From Clostridia bacterium (lineage in GTDB: Bacteria > Bacillota > Clostridia > Oscillospirales > CAG-272): 49,992 nucleotides of DNA. Below the pieces are notes generated by a model that saw only the letters and a program-made list of their open reading frames with translations, did not search any database and had not been told where the DNA came from. The DNA lies in the NCBI GenBank assembly GCA_017416185.1, contig JAFQDF010000037.1:64001-113992 (forward strand), given 5' to 3'. Positions 34,145 to 40,955 of this stretch are shown one piece after another (position 1 is the first letter of the stretch; the number at the start of each line of letters is the position of its first letter). The position numbers were made by a program, and so were the translations under genes.

Positions 34145-34831
34145 ATGAAAATTTTATTCTTAGGCAACAGCCATACCTATTATAACGACCTGCCTGCTCT
34201 CTTTAAGAAGATATGCAAGGAATGCGGTAAGGACGTGGAGGTGGGGATGATAGCTTCTCCCGGTGTTACATATGAATGGCATCTTACCCAGTATACAGAT
34301 CTGCGTTTTGCTCTGGTGCATGGTGGGTATGACTACATAATCATGCAGCAGGCGGCTCATGAGCCCTGCCCCTCAAAGGAGGAGACTATACGGGACGCAG
34401 AAAAGATAATCGAGATGGCAAGAGCGCAGGGTGTCAAGGTTATTCAGACTCTGCCCTGGGCGAGGATCGATATTCCAGAGGAATTTGAAAAAATGAAGGA
34501 TATCTACTACACTCTCTGCGAAAAGTATGATGTTAAAATGAATCCTGTAGGTCACGTGTTTGAAAATATATTAAAGGAAGATCCCGATATACGCCTTCAT
34601 TGGTTTGACGGCGCTCATGCAGGACCCTACGGAAGCTATGCAAATGCTCTGTGTACATATGCAACTCTCTTTGATACTGATTTTGACGCTGCTTTGCCCG
34701 AAAGCTACGATATGTATCCCGTTGACGGCGAGGGTGACGTCTGCGACAAAGACAAGCTGCTTGTAAAGCTTGATCCTGAAAAGGTTAATATAATAAAAAA
34801 TACGGTAGCCACAATCAATGAACTGTGCTGA
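34145..34831 (+). CDS. SGNH/GDSL-type hydrolase (DUF4886-like)
   Basis: 228 residues starting MKILFLGNSHTYYND. Ser9 in LGNSHT is the nucleophile, and the Asp/His pair lies in WFDGAHAGPYG. The middle block YIIMQQAAHEPC fits the family. Esterase or deacetylase activity is likely; the substrate is unknown. There is no signal peptide, so it is cytoplasmic. Two adjacent ATGs (34142 and 34145) are possible starts. Its last 14 bases overlap the kinase gene. A paralogous C-terminus survives in the chimeric ORF at 39580-39981. Confidence 0.85.
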   Translation: MKILFLGNSHTYYNDLPALFKKICKECGKDVEVGMIASPGVTYEWHLTQYTDLRFALVHGGYDYIIMQQAAHEPCPSKEETIRDAEKIIEMARAQGVKVIQTLPWARIDIPEEFEKMKDIYYTLCEKYDVKMNPVGHVFENILKEDPDIRLHWFDGAHAGPYGSYANALCTYATLFDTDFDAALPESYDMYPVDGEGDVCDKDKLLVKLDPEKVNIIKNTVATINELC

Positions 34832-35522
34832 ATTTACAGCTTCCCTTTTGGAAGACTATAAAACTATAAAGGTCTTATCAAATAAAAACGGAGCCGAGGT
34901 AATACGGCTCCGCAATCCTCAAAACGGCAAGGATATAATATTAAAGAAATATTCCTCTGCCGTACCTGCCTACGAAGTTTTAAAAACTATAAGGCATGAC
35001 AACCTGCCCGAGATATACGACTCATTTATATTGGACGACGGACAGATAGTGCTGGAGGAATATATCGACGGTATAACGGTAGCCGACGTGCTGGAAAGCG
35101 GAAAATATACCTATAACGGTGCCGTCAAGGTATTAAACGGTGTTTGCCTTGCCGTTATGACCCTGCACCGATACGGCATAATACACCGTGACGTAAAGCC
35201 TGAAAACGTAATGATAGATAATGAAGGTACAGTCAAGCTCATAGACCTTAACGCTTCAAGGCAATCCGACCCCAAAAAGGAACGGGACACCGTGGCTCTG
35301 GGCACTATAGGATATGCCTCGCCCGAACAGTTAGGGATATCCGCCTCAAATGAAAAAACGGATATCTACGCCATCGGAGTATTACTTAACGTCATGCTGA
35401 CAGGCGAACACCCAAGCAAAAAATTAGCCCGCGGTAAGGCGGGACGAATAGTATTGAAATGCACACAGATAGACCCAAAGCATAGGTTCAGGTCTGTGGA
35501 AAGACTGATAAAAACACTTTAA
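34818..35522 (+). CDS. Small soluble Hanks-type Ser/Thr protein kinase
   Basis: 234 residues, only the kinase domain. It has a Lys in IILKKY (43-44), Glu in the C-helix region (AYEVLKTI), catalytic HRDVKPEN (123-130), DLN at 143-145 in place of DFG with the metal Asp kept, and SPE at 168-170 in place of APE. The glycine loop is poorly conserved. No membrane or PASTA domain is present. The start lies inside the SGNH gene, so the two are probably translated together. It may phosphorylate proteins of the nearby signalling genes; this is inference. Confidence 0.9.
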   Translation: MNCAEFTASLLEDYKTIKVLSNKNGAEVIRLRNPQNGKDIILKKYSSAVPAYEVLKTIRHDNLPEIYDSFILDDGQIVLEEYIDGITVADVLESGKYTYNGAVKVLNGVCLAVMTLHRYGIIHRDVKPENVMIDNEGTVKLIDLNASRQSDPKKERDTVALGTIGYASPEQLGISASNEKTDIYAIGVLLNVMLTGEHPSKKLARGKAGRIVLKCTQIDPKHRFRSVERLIKTL

Positions 35523-35602
35523 AAATGCAAAATGCAAAATGCAAAGTGCAAAATTAAGGAAGAAGATAGTTCACTTTGTGAACTATCTTCAACATCCAAT
35601 TC
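35523..35602 (+). repeat. Heptad-plus-hairpin element after the kinase gene
   Basis: ATGCAAA-type heptads start at the kinase stop codon and end in ATTAAGGAAG. A perfect 13-base hairpin follows (GAAGATAGTTCAC, 35562-35574, with 35578-35590), then a degenerate tail. Confidence 0.75.
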
Positions 35603-35625
35603 TAAACTCATCACACAAACAAGCA

Positions 35626-35649
35626 AGGAGCTGTCACATGACAGCTCCT
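35626..35649 (-). terminator. Terminator after the first lipoprotein gene
   Basis: AGGAGCTGTCA and its exact complement form an 11-base stem 8 bases past the stop codon. It is followed on the minus strand by only a weak T-run. Confidence 0.65.
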
Positions 35650-35656
35650 ATATTAT

Positions 35657-36064
35657 TTAATTACGGGTATAACAAAGAATGATATCGTCATCAAAGCCAT
35701 ATTCACCGAGGATAGTATCGCTCTCCGGGTCATATGCAAATGAACCGTAAATATTATCTATCGTTATGATCCAATATCCGTCTGCCTCCATTACCTCGTA
35801 TTCATGGTCGCTACCCTTAAAATATGCATCAACAACGGCACTTCCGTCCTCATTAAGGGTCATTGCGCTTACTATTGCATTTTCGGCAGGAGGGGATTTA
35901 TCCTCGGTTGGCTCCAATGGGTTTGTAGACCACCAATCGGCAAGAGTCCACGTGCCGATATAAGTATTTTCTTCATCAAGGATACCGCCTGCTACAAATA
36001 TACAGGAGGTCATGCTACACACCATAACGATCAGTATAAATACGCAAAATAGTTTCTTTTTCAT
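35657..36064 (-). CDS. Small predicted lipoprotein
   Basis: 135 residues with a lipoprotein signal (MKKKLFCVFILIVMVCSMTSC), Cys21 being the likely lipid site. The rest is a small beta-rich domain (GTWTLADWW, LNEDGSAVVDAYFKG, DDDIILCYTRN) of a type seen in lipocalin-like Clostridial proteins. I recognise no named family. It is related to the next gene upstream, with similar order of GTW/GKW, NEDG and a terminal LCYTR/LYYAR. Located outside the membrane. Confidence 0.75.
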   Translation of the reverse strand: MKKKLFCVFILIVMVCSMTSCIFVAGGILDEENTYIGTWTLADWWSTNPLEPTEDKSPPAENAIVSAMTLNEDGSAVVDAYFKGSDHEYEVMEADGYWIITIDNIYGSFAYDPESDTILGEYGFDDDIILCYTRN

Positions 36065-36084
36065 AAATACTTCTAAATTTATTA

Positions 36085-36573
36085 TCAGGACCGTGCATAA
36101 TAAAGTGCAACATTATCATCTGCAGAATATACACTACACATAATATCCAGATCCTTTATATATCCATATCTTACATAACCTGTAATAGAATCATTATAAC
36201 ATGCTACAGTAATTCCTTCCTCGTCCTCATCGATTATTTCCCATGTGCCGGAAAGACCATACCACTCGCCTGTTCCGTCTTCATTAAATATAATATTTTC
36301 GGAATAAAACATGGATTCTACGTTTGTTTGACTACCGGTAATCGAATCCATCGCTTTTAAAAACATCCATTTCCCGCTAAAAGGATATTTATTCTCCTCT
36401 TTACCTTCATCATCTTCGTTTCCGGAAGTTTCTTCTATATTCTGTTCATCATCTTCCATAACTTCTATATCTTCTATATCTTCTTCGGGAACATCGGATT
36501 CCTTGTGAGAACATGATGCGAGTACGTTAAAGATTAAAATCAACATAATAAACAATGCAAAAATTCTTTTCAT
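36085..36573 (-). CDS. Small predicted lipoprotein, paralogue of the downstream gene
   Basis: 162 residues with lipobox VLASC (Cys20). A very acidic linker follows (about residues 25-60, rich in Asp/Glu), then a beta-rich domain with GKWMFLKAM, FNEDGTGEWYGLSGTW and a C-terminal NVALYYARS. It lies 20 bases from its paralogue and 12 bases after the membrane-protein gene, so the three are probably one transcript. The function is unknown; sensing or binding at the cell surface is possible. Confidence 0.75.
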   Translation of the reverse strand: MKRIFALFIMLILIFNVLASCSHKESDVPEEDIEDIEVMEDDEQNIEETSGNEDDEGKEENKYPFSGKWMFLKAMDSITGSQTNVESMFYSENIIFNEDGTGEWYGLSGTWEIIDEDEEGITVACYNDSITGYVRYGYIKDLDIMCSVYSADDNVALYYARS

Positions 36574-36585
36574 TTTTATTCTCCT

Positions 36586-37371
36586 TTAATATGTCATATT
36601 TACAGCAGCAAACTCAAAAGCTTTTGCAACGTCTTTTTCCTTGTCGGATATATAGGCAGGCGAACCCTCGGCATAAAGATCAACGATAAATATTATACTA
36701 CCCTCTTGAACGATATGTTTTTGCATATAATAAGGATAATATCTACCGCTGATTTCAACCTCGTACACACCACCCGAAGTATTTCTGATGTCCACCTCGT
36801 AATCCTCGAATACCCAATACATAAGCTGTTCTACAGTGTAATTCCACAATTGCAATTCCATACAAGAACGCCATGCCTGTTCTTTTTCAGCCTCTATTTT
36901 CAGTGCCTCCTGTATCTCCTGCTGCTCCTGTTCCGATATTGTAGTATCCTTAACGTTTTCTTCGATAGAGGGGATGGAGTTTGGCGTAACACTATTCTCA
37001 TTTGCATTTTTAAAACCAACATTTATACCAAACATAATAACCATAGCCAACATAACCATACAAACTGAATTACCTATAATCAAAATGATATGTTTGTTAT
37101 TAGTTTTTGTTCCGACAGAGGATAACAGTACTATAAACACAGTTATAACTGCACCAACTATAGCAAATATAAATTCAGTTATAGCCTGACCTTGATTATT
37201 ATTAATTGCTAAATGTAAAAAACCAAACACCAATAGAACTACCGTTAAAACAAAGGAAATACTGCATAGTATAATTGAAGCCCCACCATAGCTGTTTTTC
37301 TGTTTGTTTTGACATTCTGTGGTTTCAATGTTGTTCTGCTCGTCATTTACAACGACCTCATTATCGTTCAT
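36586..37371 (-). CDS. Membrane protein of unknown function
   Basis: 261 residues. Three hydrophobic segments lie at about 31-56, 65-86 and 93-115. A Glu/Gln-rich, probably coiled stretch follows (about 145-170), then a C-terminal domain (ISGRYYPYYMQKHIVQEGSIIFIVDLYAEG). I do not recognise it. It is the first gene of a three-gene run with the two lipoproteins. AAAGGAGA precedes the ATG. Confidence 0.75.
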   Translation of the reverse strand: MNDNEVVVNDEQNNIETTECQNKQKNSYGGASIILCSISFVLTVVLLVFGFLHLAINNNQGQAITEFIFAIVGAVITVFIVLLSSVGTKTNNKHIILIIGNSVCMVMLAMVIMFGINVGFKNANENSVTPNSIPSIEENVKDTTISEQEQQEIQEALKIEAEKEQAWRSCMELQLWNYTVEQLMYWVFEDYEVDIRNTSGGVYEVEISGRYYPYYMQKHIVQEGSIIFIVDLYAEGSPAYISDKEKDVAKAFEFAAVNMTY

Positions 37372-37416
37372 TTATCTTCTCCTTTTATTTTTCTCCCTTT
37401 TTCGGGATTTTTTTAC

Positions 37417-37445
37417 ATTATAGCATATATAATGCTTATAGTCAA
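37417..37445 (-). promoter_or_regulatory. Promoter of the membrane protein-lipoprotein run
   Basis: TTGACT (37445-37440), 17 bases and TATAAT (37422-37417) lie about 46 bases before the ATG. Divergent to it, the 15-base palindrome ATTTTACAGTAAAAT (37480-37494) precedes the XRE gene and could be that regulator's operator. Confidence 0.7.
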
Positions 37446-37526
37446 TATTTAATTCTTTTGGTAGATTTATATTTTTACGATTTTACAGTAAAATATATAT
37501 ATATCAAAATTATAAAGGTGACAAAT

Positions 37527-37862
37527 ATGCCGAATATAGACTATATAGCTCTCGGGCAAAGGATACGTAAAGCCCGAAAGGATAAAAACATCACACAAGA
37601 AAAATTAGGTGAAATATGTGGGTTATCCACGGCACATATCGGTCATATCGAGAGAGGAAGCCGTATTCCCTCCCTCGATACCCTTTTCCGCATCTCCACA
37701 GAGCTTGACGTAAGCGTTGATTGGTTGCTTTTAGATTCTGTGAAGAACCCCAAGAATATTTTTACTGCCATTTCAAGGGAGCTTGACGGAAAAAACGAAG
37801 CCAAGGTCAAGACCTTCTTGACTATGGTCAAGGCCTTAACCGACAAAATTGATGAACTGTAA
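37527..37862 (+). CDS. XRE-family transcriptional regulator
   Basis: 111 residues from the ATG at 37527, with AAAGGTGA as ribosome site; the upstream open frame is AT-rich and unlikely to be coding. The HTH_3 domain spans ~8-65 (LGQRIRKARKDKNITQEKLG, then GLSTAHIGHIERGSRIPS). The helical tail (NEAKVKTFLTMVKALTDKI) may mediate dimerisation. The palindromes at 37480-37494 and 37963-37984 on either side are candidate operators. Confidence 0.9.
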   Translation: MPNIDYIALGQRIRKARKDKNITQEKLGEICGLSTAHIGHIERGSRIPSLDTLFRISTELDVSVDWLLLDSVKNPKNIFTAISRELDGKNEAKVKTFLTMVKALTDKIDEL

Positions 37863-37932
37863 CAGTTCTATTTAATTATAAGCCGTATGCGTTGATTTGT
37901 CCTATGCTGACAGCTTAATTTGTCAAAAAATG

Positions 37933-37961
37933 TTGACCGAAGTAAAAAATTGTAATATAAT
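37933..37961 (+). promoter_or_regulatory. Promoter of the HTH-like / zinc-ribbon pair
   Basis: TTGACC (37933-37938), 17 bases and TATAAT (37956-37961). The perfect palindrome at 37963-37984 begins 2 bases after the -10. Confidence 0.75.
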
Positions 37962-37962
37962 T

Positions 37963-37984
37963 AAGGCGAGAATATTCTCGCCTT
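37963..37984. promoter_or_regulatory. Perfect 22-base palindrome over the transcription start
   Basis: Arms AAGGCGAGAAT / ATTCTCGCCTT, with no mismatch and no spacer. Its place at the expected +1 suits a repressor site. In RNA it would be a 5' hairpin. It could also terminate upstream transcripts, but the T-tract is weak. Confidence 0.65.
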
Positions 37985-38004
37985 ATTTATATTTAGGAGT
38001 ATTT

Positions 38005-38424
38005 ATGAAAAAAGACACGTCAAAGCTACTGGAGGAGCTGCAGAGCTGCTCGGATTTCAAACGCTTTTATAACGAAAATGCAGATAATTTCCCTAAGAAA
38101 AAGCTATGTGACTATCTCGGGGAGCTGCTTGAAAAGCATTCGCTTAAAAAATCCGAGATAATAAAAAGATCCGAGCTCAACGAGATATACGCATATCAGA
38201 TCTTTTCCGGCACAAGAGTACCTGACCGAAAGAAGATAATCAATATCGCCATAGCTATGGAGCTCTCACTTGACGAAGTGCAGAATCTGTTGAAATGTTC
38301 GGGTTATGCACCTCTGTACGCCAAGAATGAATTTGACTGTATCGTCATATACGGTATATGTCAAAAGCTTAACGTGGCGGATATCAACTATCTGCTATAC
38401 GAGCACGGAGAAGACACACTATGA
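38005..38424 (+). CDS. Small HTH-like protein, partner family of Ser/Thr kinases
   Basis: 139 residues from the ATG at 38005 (AGGAG upstream). Residues ~30-105 look like an XRE-type helical fold (LCDYLGELLEKHSLKKSEI, then NEIYAYQIFSGTRVPDRKKI, with a following LSLDEVQNLL helix). I know this family in Clostridia as a frequent neighbour of small Hanks kinases, such as the one 2.5 kb upstream. It overlaps the next gene by 4 bases (ATGA). It may bind DNA or be a kinase substrate; this is not decided by the sequence. Confidence 0.8.
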   Translation: MKKDTSKLLEELQSCSDFKRFYNENADNFPKKKLCDYLGELLEKHSLKKSEIIKRSELNEIYAYQIFSGTRVPDRKKIINIAIAMELSLDEVQNLLKCSGYAPLYAKNEFDCIVIYGICQKLNVADINYLLYEHGEDTL

Positions 38425-39491
38425 GATGTCCAAAATGCGGTAAGGAGCTGCAGGAAAACGCTCAGTTTTGTCTCTACTGTATGCACAGCTTGAAGGACAA
38501 GCCTGACGTAACTCCCGAAAAGCCCCGTAAAGCAACGAAATATCTTGTGCTTACCGTCATTATACTGTGCGCTATGGCCGTCATAGTGACGGGATGTTGT
38601 TATATCATTAATACCTCAAGAGAAGAACCGCCGACAAAAAGCTCTATACTGCCCTCGGATACCGATGAATCAAAGGATATAATACCCGTAGAAACTGCAG
38701 AACCCGAGGGAAGGGATACAACCGAGGATACCGCAGAAGATACGACCGAACCGCCTATTACCGAGGATGTAGAAACAAAACCGCTGTACACGTGGGCAAC
38801 GGTGGAGGCTGAGGGCGGCGTTGCCGTTATCGGTCTTAAAGAAGGCAATTATAAGATAAGGGATTACGTCATTCCCGAAGCTATAGACGGTAAGACGGTG
38901 GTGGGTATAGACTTTGACGGTGATTATCATTATGATTCATGGGAAGGGGTCGTTACCCTTGAGCTGCCGGATACGGTAACCTATATAGGACACGACGTTT
39001 TCCATAACTGCGAGCTTGAAAGCATTACTCTACCGGAGGGTTTAATATCTATCGGTGATCTTGCCTTTCAGGGGTCGGCACTTAAATCGATAATCGTACC
39101 CGATACCGTGACCGAGATAGGTGTTTCAGCCTTCTATTCATGCAGAGAATTAGAATATATAAAGCTCTCTTCCTCTATCACAAGGATAGAAAGCAATACT
39201 TTCTACGACTGCCAGGCTCTCACGGAGATAGATATACCCGAATCGGTAACGTATATCGACGGATCAGCGTTTTACTGTTCCGAAAATCTCGCCAACGTTT
39301 ATATTTATTCAACCGACATAGACATGGACGAATATGCCTTTGATCCCGAGTACCGAGAGGCAGATCTGACCATCTATGCCCGTGAAGGGATAGTACGGGA
39401 ATATGCAGATAGAGAATATTATAATAACTCATACTACAACGATACATGGCGGGCAAAGCTGGTAGTATGGGACTGCAAAAAAAATCAGTAA
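38421..39491 (+). CDS. Zinc-ribbon membrane protein with extracellular leucine-rich repeats
   Basis: 356 residues. The N-terminal zinc ribbon MRCPKCGKELQENAQFCLYC is cytoplasmic. One membrane segment lies at about 41-64 (YLVLTVIILCAMAVIVTGCC), then a Thr/Glu-rich linker to ~125. BspA/LRR_5 repeats follow (~150-310: VTLELPDTVTYIGHDVFHNC, SIIVPDTVTEIGVSAFYSC). The layout links an outside binding surface to an inside zinc finger. It is coupled to the HTH-like gene. The final codons and stop form the left arm of a terminator. Confidence 0.85.
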   Translation: MRCPKCGKELQENAQFCLYCMHSLKDKPDVTPEKPRKATKYLVLTVIILCAMAVIVTGCCYIINTSREEPPTKSSILPSDTDESKDIIPVETAEPEGRDTTEDTAEDTTEPPITEDVETKPLYTWATVEAEGGVAVIGLKEGNYKIRDYVIPEAIDGKTVVGIDFDGDYHYDSWEGVVTLELPDTVTYIGHDVFHNCELESITLPEGLISIGDLAFQGSALKSIIVPDTVTEIGVSAFYSCRELEYIKLSSSITRIESNTFYDCQALTEIDIPESVTYIDGSAFYCSENLANVYIYSTDIDMDEYAFDPEYREADLTIYAREGIVREYADREYYNNSYYNDTWRAKLVVWDCKKNQ

Positions 39492-39515
39492 GTAAAGTAC
39501 AGCTTACTGATTTTT
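39480..39515 (+). terminator. Terminator overlapping the stop codon of the zinc-ribbon gene
   Basis: AAAAATCAGTAAG, which includes the stop TAA, pairs perfectly with CTTACTGATTTTT across a 10-base loop. Confidence 0.85.
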
Positions 39516-39517
39516 TG

Positions 39518-39546
39518 TTTACATTATATAATTAATGTGTTATAAT
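39518..39546 (+). promoter_or_regulatory. Promoter before the chimeric uvrB/SGNH ORF
   Basis: TTTACA (39518-39523), 17 bases and TATAAT (39541-39546), with extended TGt. The -10 and everything downstream match the start region of uvrB. The -35 side does not. Confidence 0.7.
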
Positions 39547-39579
39547 GATACGGTAGAAAAATTATTCACGAGGAAAGCT

Positions 39580-39981
39580 ATGCAGGATAAAAAGTTTAAG
39601 TTAGTTTCTCCATATTCTCCAATCGGCGACCAGCCCGAGGCAATAGACAAGCTCTCTGCCGGAGTTGAGACAGGTCTTGACAAGCAGGCGCTCTTAGGTG
39701 TTACAGGCTCGGGCAAGACCTTCACTATGGCAAATATTATACCAACGTCAATAAGCCTACCCTTGTTTTGGCGCACAATAAGACCCTTGCGGTTCAGCTA
39801 TGCAAACGCTCTTTGCACCTACAAAACCATATTTGGCGACAGCATCGAAAACGCAAGTGACGAATGCTACGATATGTATCCCGTTGACGGTAATACGGCT
39901 CTGTGCGACAGGGACAGGTTGCTTGTTAAGCTCGATAGTAAGAAGGCATTGACAATAAGAAAGACTGTGGAGGAATTATAA
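39580..39981 (+). pseudogene. Chimeric ORF: truncated uvrB 5' end fused to the 3' end of an SGNH hydrolase
   Basis: The first ~220 bases copy the start of uvrB (43018 on), including the ribosome site and Walker A VTGSGKTF. Roughly nine in ten bases match, with a 58-base identical run near the start codon. A one-base deletion at about 39740 shifts the frame. At about 39795, within shared AGCTATG, the sequence becomes the C-terminus of an SGNH hydrolase ([26 protein letters not shown]), paralogous to 34145-34831 and in its native frame. The 133-residue product lacks the nucleophile of one parent and the helicase core of the other, so it is unlikely to be an enzyme. Its stop overlaps the next ATG by one base. 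Confidence 0.85.
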
Positions 39982-40928
39982 TGAAAAAAGTAGCTTTATG
40001 GGGCGTGTGGCACGTGCACGCAGGACATTTTGTTGACATGGCAAGCCGCTACGGCGAGGTTGTCGGTGTTTGGGAGGACAACCGTGAATGGCAGGATGAA
40101 TTCTGCCGTAAGCATAATTTGTATGCTTATTCTTCCCTTGAAGAAATGCTTGACTCCGACGTAGAAGGTGTTATAGTATGTACCGAGACCTCAAGACATA
40201 AGGAGGTAATAATTAAGCTCATCGAAGCGGGCAAGCATATCTTTACCGAAAAGGTACTTGCCATAACAGACGAGGATGCGCTGGAGATCGCAGAAGCGGT
40301 AAAGAAAAGCGGACTTCTCTTTGCTATATGCTTCCCCAATATCGCCTACGGCTTCACCCAGACCATAAAGGCTGAGATTCTTGACAAGGGTCTGCTTGGA
40401 AAAGTGAACTCTGTCCGTTTCCGTTATTCCCATACTGCGGCAAGCGAAGACGAACTGCCCCCGCACTTCTACGATAGAGAGACTGCCGGCGGCGGCTCGG
40501 TCATAGACCACGGTGTGCATGGGCTGTCGGTTATATATCACCTCTTTGGATTGCCCACAAGATACAAGGCGATGCTTTCTGTTTCTACAACAAACAAGGG
40601 CTCCCTTGAAAAGAACAAGGATATGGTGGAGGACAACTCGATTGCTGTCATGGCATACGATGACGGACTGATAGCGGTAAACGAATGTTCATCTGTAACC
40701 TCGGGACCGCTGACCATAGAGATATGCGGTGAGACGGGCCGCTGTCTCTTTACCTGCGACAAGCTGACCATGAAGCTTGAAGGTCAGGACGAGGTAGTAG
40801 TTGAGGAAAGTGCCCGTATGTTCCATCCCTTAAAGCAGTTCATGCTTGAGGATATAGACCCTGCTTTTGGTGTCGATACGGGAGTTGCAGTAACTTATAT
40901 GGTAAATCAGCTATATAAAAATCAGTAA
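39981..40928 (+). CDS. Gfo/Idh/MocA-family oxidoreductase
   Basis: 315 residues, N-terminal Rossmann fold (MKKVALWGVWHVHAGHFVDM, a divergent GxxHxH form). Family Lys in HIFTEKVLA (normally EKP, here EKV). C-terminal domain has GGGSVIDHGVHGLSVIYHL, with the Asp and His of the substrate site. It is about 40 residues shorter than the protein at 20809-21888 and not closely similar. It now sits behind the uvrB-derived start region of the chimeric ORF, with coupled start and stop. The substrate is unknown. Confidence 0.88.
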   Translation: MKKVALWGVWHVHAGHFVDMASRYGEVVGVWEDNREWQDEFCRKHNLYAYSSLEEMLDSDVEGVIVCTETSRHKEVIIKLIEAGKHIFTEKVLAITDEDALEIAEAVKKSGLLFAICFPNIAYGFTQTIKAEILDKGLLGKVNSVRFRYSHTAASEDELPPHFYDRETAGGGSVIDHGVHGLSVIYHLFGLPTRYKAMLSVSTTNKGSLEKNKDMVEDNSIAVMAYDDGLIAVNECSSVTSGPLTIEICGETGRCLFTCDKLTMKLEGQDEVVVEESARMFHPLKQFMLEDIDPAFGVDTGVAVTYMVNQLYKNQ

Positions 40929-40950
40929 GGCTAACGCCTTACTGATTTTT
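40917..40950. terminator. Terminator overlapping the oxidoreductase stop codon
   Basis: A perfect 15-base stem, AAAAATCAGTAAGGC with its complement, has loop TAAC and includes the stop TAA. It is usable in both directions, and so also for yeiH. Confidence 0.88.
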
Positions 40951-40955
40951 TATTT

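Noticed and set aside
37275..37526. N-terminal extension of the XRE regulator
   Set aside because: It is AT-rich, crosses the divergent promoter region, and a good ribosome site serves the ATG at 37527.
39580..39981. A functional small UvrB-like or SGNH protein
   Set aside because: It has lost the helicase domains of one parent and the nucleophile block of the other, and a frameshift lies between.
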